Source: Aselliscus stoliczkanus
Lineage: Eukaryota > Chordata > Mammalia > Chiroptera > Hipposideridae
Assembly: GCA_033961575.1 (NCBI GenBank)
Contig: CM066730.1
Span: 120,431,523-120,495,522 of the forward strand
Length of the DNA stretch: 64,000 bases
Reading direction: 5' to 3'
Shown piece by piece: positions 57,966 through 64,000 of the stretch (its first letter is position 1; every line of letters starts with the position of its first letter). The notes beneath the pieces were generated by a model that was not told the origin of the DNA, ran no database searches, and saw only the letters and a list, made by a program, of their open reading frames with translations. A program made the translations under genes and the position numbers.

Positions 57966-60193
57966 AAATAGAAATGACTTTTCTTTCTTATTTATTTTAT
58001 TTTGATTAGTTTCAGGTGTACAAAACAGTGCAATTGTTATACTTTTTATCCCTCACAAAGTGACAACCTCCCTCCCCCAATCCACTGCCCCAGTCCCTCA
58101 ACCCCCGACATCATAAATATTACAATTCCATTGACTCCACTCCCCATACCATACTCCACACCCCTGACTATATATGTGTGTGTATATAAAATTATAGTTG
58201 ACATATAATATTATTCAACATCAGCTTCAGATGTACAGTGCAGTGGTCAAGCCTCTACTCCATCCATGAAGTGGTCTCCCTAACAAGACCGGTGACCATC
58301 TGACACCATACAAAACAGTTACAACATTATTAGTTCTATTCCCCAAACTATATTTTATGTCCCCGTGGCAATATTGTAGTTACCAATTTATGCTGTCTAA
58401 TCCCTTCCCCTTCTCCCTCATCCCCACCCCTCTCCCAACTAGCAACCATCAGTTTTTCCTCTATATCTCAGACTATTTCTGTTTACTTTGCTCGTTTATT
58501 CAGTTCTTTAGATTCCACACATGAGTGAGATCAGATGGTATTTGTCTTTCTCCAACTGACTTATTTCACTTAACATAATGTCCTCTAGGTTCGTCTATAT
58601 TTTTGCAAATGGTACGATTTCATTCTTCTTTATAGTGGAGTAATACTCCATTGTATAAATGTTCCACAGTTTCTTAATCCAGTCGTCTACCAGTGGGCAT
58701 TTCAGTTGTTTCCAAGTCTTGGCTATTGTAAATAGTGTTGCAATAAATGGGTTGCATTTATTTTTTCGAATCAGAATTTTGTTTCTCTGGACAGATACCT
58801 AAGAGTGGAATTGCTGGTCATAAAGTAGTTCCATTTCCAGTTTTTTGAGATACCTCCATACTGATTTCCATAATGGCTGCACCAATCTGCAGTCCCACCA
58901 ATAGTGCACCAGGGTTCCCTTTTCTCCACAACCTCACCAGCATTTGTTGTTTGTTTATTTATTGATGATAGCCACTCTGACCAGAGTGAAATGGTATCTC
59001 ATTGTGGTTTTTATTTGCATTTCTCTAATGATTAGTAAGGTTGAACATAGGCCTGTTGGCCATCTGTATGTTCTCTTTAGAGAAATGTCTCTTCATATCC
59101 TCATTTTTTTAATCGGGTTGTTTGTGTTTTTGGTGTTGAGTTGAATGGGTGTTTTATACATTTTGTATACTAACCCCTTATCAGATATATCATTGGCATA
59201 TATCTTCTCCCATTCAGTAGGCTGCCTTTTTGTTTTATTGATGATTTCCTTTGCTGTGAAAAAACGTTTAAGTTTGATGCAACCCCCATATTATTATTTT
59301 TTTATTTTATTTTCCTTGACTGAAGGGATATATCAATAAAAATATTATTCAGGTAATGTCTACAAATTTACTCCCTATGTTTTCTTCTAGGAGTTTTATG
59401 GTTCCAGGTCTTACATTTAAGTCTTTAATCCATTTAGAATTTGGTCTCATATGGCATAAGTAGGTGGTGCATTTTCATTTTTTCCATGCTCAGTCCAGTA
59501 TTCCCAGCACCATTTATTAAAGAGACTATCTTCACTCCAATGTAAATTCTTGCTTCCATTGTCATAGATTAAATTACCATATATGGATGGATTTATTTCT
59601 GGGCTCTATATTTTGTTCCATTGATCTACATGTCTGTTTGTATGCCAGTGTCATACTATTTTGATTACTATAGCCTTATACTATGATTTGATGTTAGGTA
59701 GTGTGATACCTCCCACTTTGTTCTTATTTCTCAAGATTGCCGTGGCTTTTCGGGGTCTTTTATGGTTCCTATTGAATTTTAGGATTATACGTCCTATTTC
59801 AGAGAAAAATGTCCTCAGTAGTTTGATAGGAATTGCGTTGAATCTATATATTGCCTAGGTAGTATTGACATTTTAACTATCTGAATTCTTTCTATCCATG
59901 AACATGGTATGTATTTCCATTTATTTGTATGTTCTTTGATTTCTCTCTTCAGTGTCTTGTAATTTTCTGAGTACAGGACTTTTACTTCTTTGGTTAAACT
60001 TATTCCTGGGTATTTTATTGTTTTAGATGCAATTGTAAATAGGATTGATTTCTTGATTTCTCCTTCTTATAGTTTATTATTGGTGTATAAAAATGCAACT
60101 GATTTCTGATATTAATTTTGCAACCTGCTACTTTACTAAATTGATTTATTAGTTTAAGTTTTTTAATGGAGTGTTTGGGATTCTCTGTATATA

Positions 60194-61533
60194 TTGGGTT
60201 GTTGGAAAAATCATGATACGTGTTTGCAACAGATGGCACTAGTTCATTTTTGGAAGTACTAGAGTCATTTGCCTTTATGTTATTGCTATGTCATTTGACA
60301 GCTGAAAGTTCTAGTATCATTCTAAAAAAAAAAATGAGTCATTTGGTTGAGTTTCAGAGATTTTACAAGTAGAAGATGGAAGACCAAACTGTGTATTTTT
60401 GCCATATTTTACTGTTTTACTTCCATAAAGGGAAGAACGTGTGTCAAGCTTGTGAAAAGTTGCATAAAGTTTACGGTGACAATTCTTTACAAGAATATCA
60501 GTTCACAAAGTTCCTGGTTGTGATTTTGATCTCAACAACATTCATTGGTCAGGGAGGTCCCCAAGGTTGATGACAACAAAATAAAGGCACTGATGTAATC
60601 AAACCCATGTTACATGACAAGAAAGACTGCAGAAACATTGAACATCCATCATTTAAGTGTTCATGACCACCGGAAGAGTCTGGGATACATAAGCAAGCTC
60701 AATATTTGGGTTTCACATGAACTCAAAGAAGTACATTTGATGGCACATATAAACATCTGCAGTATGCTCATTAAATGTGAGGAAAACAATCCTTTTTTTT
60801 TGAAGTGACTGATAACTGGTGATGAGAAGTAGGTTGTTTACAACTATGTGGTGTGCAAACAGTCTTGGTCCCGACATGATGATTTGCCTCAAAAGACATC
60901 AAAAACAGACATTCACCACAGGAAGGTTATGCTCTCAGTGTGGTGGGATTTTAAAGGTGTTGTGTTTTTCAAGCTCCTACCAAGGAACCAAACAATTAAT
61001 TCAAATGTGTACTGATGGCAATTGAACAGTTTGAATGAATCCATCATCCAGATATGTCCACAGCTTGTTAATTGTAAAGGAGTTGTGTTCCATCACAACA
61101 ACACAAGAACACACATAAGTTTGATCACCCATCAAAAATTATTGAGGGGGGAGCCCAAGCTGAGTTGCTTCTGAGCTGCCAACAAACAAACAAACAAGAA
61201 AAGTTCTTGGAACTTGGATGGGATGTGTTGCCACACCCATCATACTCGCCTGGCCTTGCGCCTTCAGACTTCCACTTGTTTTGCTCTCTTCAAAACTCCT
61301 TGCATGATATAATGTTCAATTCACATGAGGCTGTAAAACAGCAGCTTATTCAGTTTATCACAAATAAAGACAGGTCCGTCTATGAATGAGGAATTATGAA
61401 ACTCACTGAAAGATGGCGAAAGATTATTGAACAAAATGGGCAATATATCACTGATTGATCTTTGTTCTTTATATAAATAAATGGCCTTTGAAAAACATAG
61501 ACAAAATATGTCATGACTTTTCCAACAACCCAG
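60194..61533 (+). mobile_element. Mariner DNA transposon, near full length
   Basis: The ends TTGGGTTGTTGGAAAAATCA and TGACTTTTCCAACAACCCAG are inverted repeats, flanked by TA (60,192-60,193 and 61,534-61,535). The length of about 1.34 kb is that of a full mariner. It lies inside the L1, whose text joins without loss across it (…CTGTATATA + GTATCATGTCATC…). It carries one decayed transposase gene in plus orientation. Confidence 0.95.
60334..61458 (+). pseudogene. Mariner transposase, inactivated
   Basis: It begins MSHLVEFQ at 60,334 and ends with [15 protein letters not shown] and TGA at 61,456-61,458. In order it keeps the N-terminal HTH region (ACEKLHKVYGDNSL), the linker-region WVSHELKE block, the first catalytic Asp in TGDEK, the second site as HHNNTRTH (the usual HDN Asp has become Asn) and the third in YSPGLAPSDFHLF. 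Stops are seen soon after the start (60,370) and right after TGDEK (Trp to TAG, about 60,829), and several frameshifts separate the blocks. The usual mariner protein is about 345 residues, which fits this span. The copy cannot encode an active enzyme. Confidence 0.93.
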
Positions 61534-62569
61534 TAGTATCATGTCATCTACATATAATGACAGTTTTACATCATCCTTTCCAATTAGGATGCATTTTATT
61601 TGATTTTCTTGTCTGAATGCTGTGGCTAGAATTTCTAGAACTATGTTGAATAGAAGTGGTGAAACTGAGCAGCATTGTCTTGTTCCTGACCTTAAGGGGA
61701 AAGGTTTTACTCATTCCCCATTGACTATGATGTTAGCTGTGGGTTTATCATATGTGACCTTTATTATATTGAGATATGATCCTTGTATTTCCACTTTTCT
61801 AAGAGTTTTTATCATAAATCATTGCTGGATTTTGTCAAATGCTTTTTTCTGCATCTATTGATATGATCATATGCTTTTTATTTTTCATTTTGTTAATGTG
61901 ATGTATTACGTTAATTGATTTGTGAATATTGAACCAACCTTGCATAGCAGGAATGAATCCCACTTGATTGTGGTATATGATCTTTTTATTGTGTTGCTGA
62001 ATCCTGTTTGCTAATATTTTGTTGAGGATTTTTGCTTCTGTGTTCATTAGGGATATCGGCCTATAGTTTTCTTTTGTTGTAATATCTTTGTCTGATTTGA
62101 GGATCAGAGTAATAGTGACCTCATAAAATATGCTTGGGAGTCTTCCCTCCTTCTATATTTTTTGGAATAGTTTGAGGAAAATAGGTATTAATTCTTTTAT
62201 GAATATTTTGTAAAATTCACCTGTGAAGCAATATGGTCCAGGACCTTTGTTTATTGGAAGCTTGATGATTACTGAATCAATTTTTTTGGTAGTATTCAGT
62301 CTGTTCAGGATTTCTGTTTCTCCTTGGTTCAGACTTGGAAGATTGTGTGCTTCTAGAAATTTATCCATTTCTTCCAGATTGTCTAATTTGTTGGCATATA
62401 ATCACTGATAGTATTGTCTTAAATAAATAACTTTTCTTAAATAAAAGATGGATATAGTAAAATAGGTATAAATCTATATATGAGTTAAACATCCTTCTTA
62501 TAAGACAGAAGAAATGGAATTTATCAAAATGAAGCAAAATTATGTTTGAAGCAATTAGGATTTTACAAT

Positions 62570-62790
62570 CATATTTTTAATCTTTAACAGCTTTCTGGTT
62601 GTATAATTGACATACAATAAATGCTCATACATAAGAATACAATTTGACAAGTTTTGAAATACATACATACTTGTGAAACATTAAAACAATCAATATAAGA
62701 CCTAAAAATCTCCTGTAGAATCCTTTCATCTCACTCCACCCCTCCGCATCCCATTCCCAAGCAGCCCTGCTAAACTCATTTATTACTTAA
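62570..62790 (-). mobile_element. Old L1 3'-end fragment
   Basis: TTTCTGGTTGTATAATTGACATACAATAAA, AATTTGACAAGTTTTGAAATAC, GAAACATTAAAACAATCAATATAAG and the C-rich CACCCCTCCGCATCC follow the antisense 3' ends of old L1M elements. Confidence 0.65.
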
Positions 62791-62944
62791 GGATCCATGA
62801 TTTGCTCTTTTTTTTTTCCTCTAGGATTTAGCAAAATGTCTAGAATATAATATATTTTGATCACTGGCCAGTATGAATAAAGGACCAAATGAAAGCATGT
62901 GAAGGAGAAAATAAAAGGTACAATTTGGTGTTGAATTTCCATGT

Positions 62945-63322
62945 TTTGTGAACTGTATATTTATGTTTCCCCCAAATTCCTGTGTTGAAGCCCTGTACCT
63001 TAGTATGTCTGTATTTGGAGATGTAAACTCTAAGGAAGTAATTAAGGTTAAATGAGGTCATTTTAGGGTGGGGCATTAATACAGTAGGATTAATATCCTT
63101 ATGAGAAGAGAAATGAGAGAAGCTTGCTCCCTCTCTTCCAGTGTACAAAAGAAAGCCCTGTGACCACACAGTAAGAATGTAGCCATCTGTAAGCCAGGAG
63201 GAAAGCTCTAGCCGCTAGCACTTTGATCTTAGGCTCCCAGCCTCCAGAACTATGAAATATAATTATCTGTTTAAGCCACCCAGTCTATAGTATTTTGTTA
63301 CGAAAGCCTGAGCACACTAATC
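62945..63322 (+). mobile_element. MLT1-type MaLR solo LTR
   Basis: In order: TTTATGTTTCCCCCAAATTCC, TGTGTTGAAGCCC, GTCTGTATTTGGAGATG, AATGAGGTCATTTTAGGGTG, GCCTCCAGAACTATGAAATATAA, TTAAGCCACCCAGTCTATAG, TATTTTGTTACGAAAGCC and CACACTAATCCA. This is a nearly complete LTR with no internal region attached. Confidence 0.88.
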
Positions 63323-64000
63323 CACAATCTAACCTGGGGAGATATTAAAAACAAAACAAAACAAAACAAAAAAATGGGAGTCACTTAAATGATTGAATTT
63401 TTGTAAGTCCTGTTTAATGACTACAACTTAAGAAAATACAGTTCTCCCAAACAGAAGTTTATTAAATGTGGCTCTGTTAGTAGCCACGTCTTCTTAGTTC
63501 AATTAAATCACATTAGAGAAGACTATATTCTACATTTTATTCAAAAGGAGTTGTCTGTGAAATGACTCAATCTGCCCCAGAATAGTAGTTTGTACATTGA
63601 ACTCACTGCACTTGGAATCCCTGAATTTATGGACCCCTGTATCAGAAATCATGTGAAAGAATCTGATTCGGGATGATAACTAACATATGGAAATCTTTGC
63701 TGTTTTGACCTCTGGTAAAGATAGTTTGATGTGTGCTTCTTAATTCTATTCAGACTGAGATATTTTAAAATTTTATTTGAACATTAACAAGGGTACAAGG
63801 CTTAAGAAAGGAAATGTCAGTTATTAAATTAATAATGTTTGAACATGCCTCTTGCTTTTTTATTTCCAGTACAATCTAGGATCTATTATATATTATATAA
63901 TATTTTATCAGAGTATGGGAAATATGTGGGACCTCTGACAGAATTTCGTTAGAGCCCTATGGCTGAAACAAACTAAACAAACTTTAAAAAGTCTTCTGTT
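63323..64000. other. Gene-free stretch to the window end
   Basis: Contains a (CAAAA)n run at 63,351-63,372. No gene or further named repeat. Confidence 0.5.

Larger units (their letters stand above)
57986..62420 (-). mobile_element. 5'-truncated L1 interrupted by a mariner
   Basis: Antisense L1: 3' end TTAGTTTCAGGTGTACAAAA at about 58,005, 3' UTR to about 58,510 (G-rich on the minus strand at about 58,400-58,440), then the ORF2 C-terminus up into the reverse transcriptase domain. Typical text: TGGAGTAATACTCCATTGTA, TTGCATTTCTCTAATGATTAG, TATGTTGAATAGAAGTGGTG, GCTGGATTTTGTCAAATGC. Diverged duplications AAATAGAAATGACTTTTCTT (57,966-57,985) and AAATAAATAACTTTTCTT (62,421-62,438) bound it. Excluding the mariner it is about 3.1 kb. 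ORF2 is broken by stops. Confidence 0.92.

Overview
This is a mammalian nuclear DNA window with no intact protein-coding gene that I can recognise. It is AT-rich, dense in microsatellites, and built from layers of transposable elements. Ancient placental-mammal repeats are present (MIR, a MER5A-like hAT element, MaLR/MLT1-type LTRs, old L1/HAL1). Younger lineage-specific elements sit on top of them: a tRNA-derived SINE whose head begins GGCCGGCCGAGTGGC, a second related SINE, and L1 copies whose 3' ends carry TTAGTTTCAGGTGTACA. Together with mariner and Tigger DNA transposons, this suggests a laurasiatherian mammal, most likely a bat. The bat call is inference from the style of the SINE heads and was not checked against a library.

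Layout. 0-28 kb is mostly unannotatable AT-rich sequence with scattered insertions: four copies of the main SINE by 22.6 kb and a fifth at 23.1 kb, small L1 3' ends at 0.7 and 9.6 kb, MIRs at 14.9, 18.5, 24.7 and 27.0 kb, and several long microsatellites. A possible 80-bp antisense exon with good splice signals lies at 27.46-27.54 kb in non-repetitive sequence. 28.7-32.4 kb is an old antisense L1/HAL1-type element interrupted by a small mariner-like element. A Tigger-derived element at 32.56-33.04 kb keeps the N-terminal helix-turn-helix reading frame of its transposase. 34.0-37.2 kb is an old L1 split by a younger 1-kb L1 insertion and followed by an 81-bp mariner MITE.

38.9-40.9 kb shows three nested events: an ancient repeat is split by an unidentified minus-strand retroposon with an AATAAA signal and poly(A) tail, and that retroposon is split by a SINE. 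43.9-48.6 kb is a decayed ERV-L provirus, recognised by a tRNA-Leu-type primer binding site, protease and reverse transcriptase motifs, and integrase-region similarity. It contains a SINE and is followed by an MLT1-type LTR that carries an expanded CCATCT hexanucleotide tract. A processed keratin 8 (KRT8) pseudogene with a 14-bp target-site duplication lies at 54.5-56.3 kb. 58.0-62.4 kb is a 5'-truncated antisense L1 into which a 1.34-kb mariner inserted. That mariner is apparently the full-length relative of the MITE at 37.2 kb.

The genes here do not form a pathway. The content is a history of retrotransposition (L1 enzymes moving L1, SINEs, KRT8 mRNA and the unknown RNA) plus cut-and-paste transposition. 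The strongest items are the mariner/MITE pair, the unidentified retroposon, a SINE with an apparent 3' transduction, the Tigger relic with an open HTH domain, and the candidate exon.
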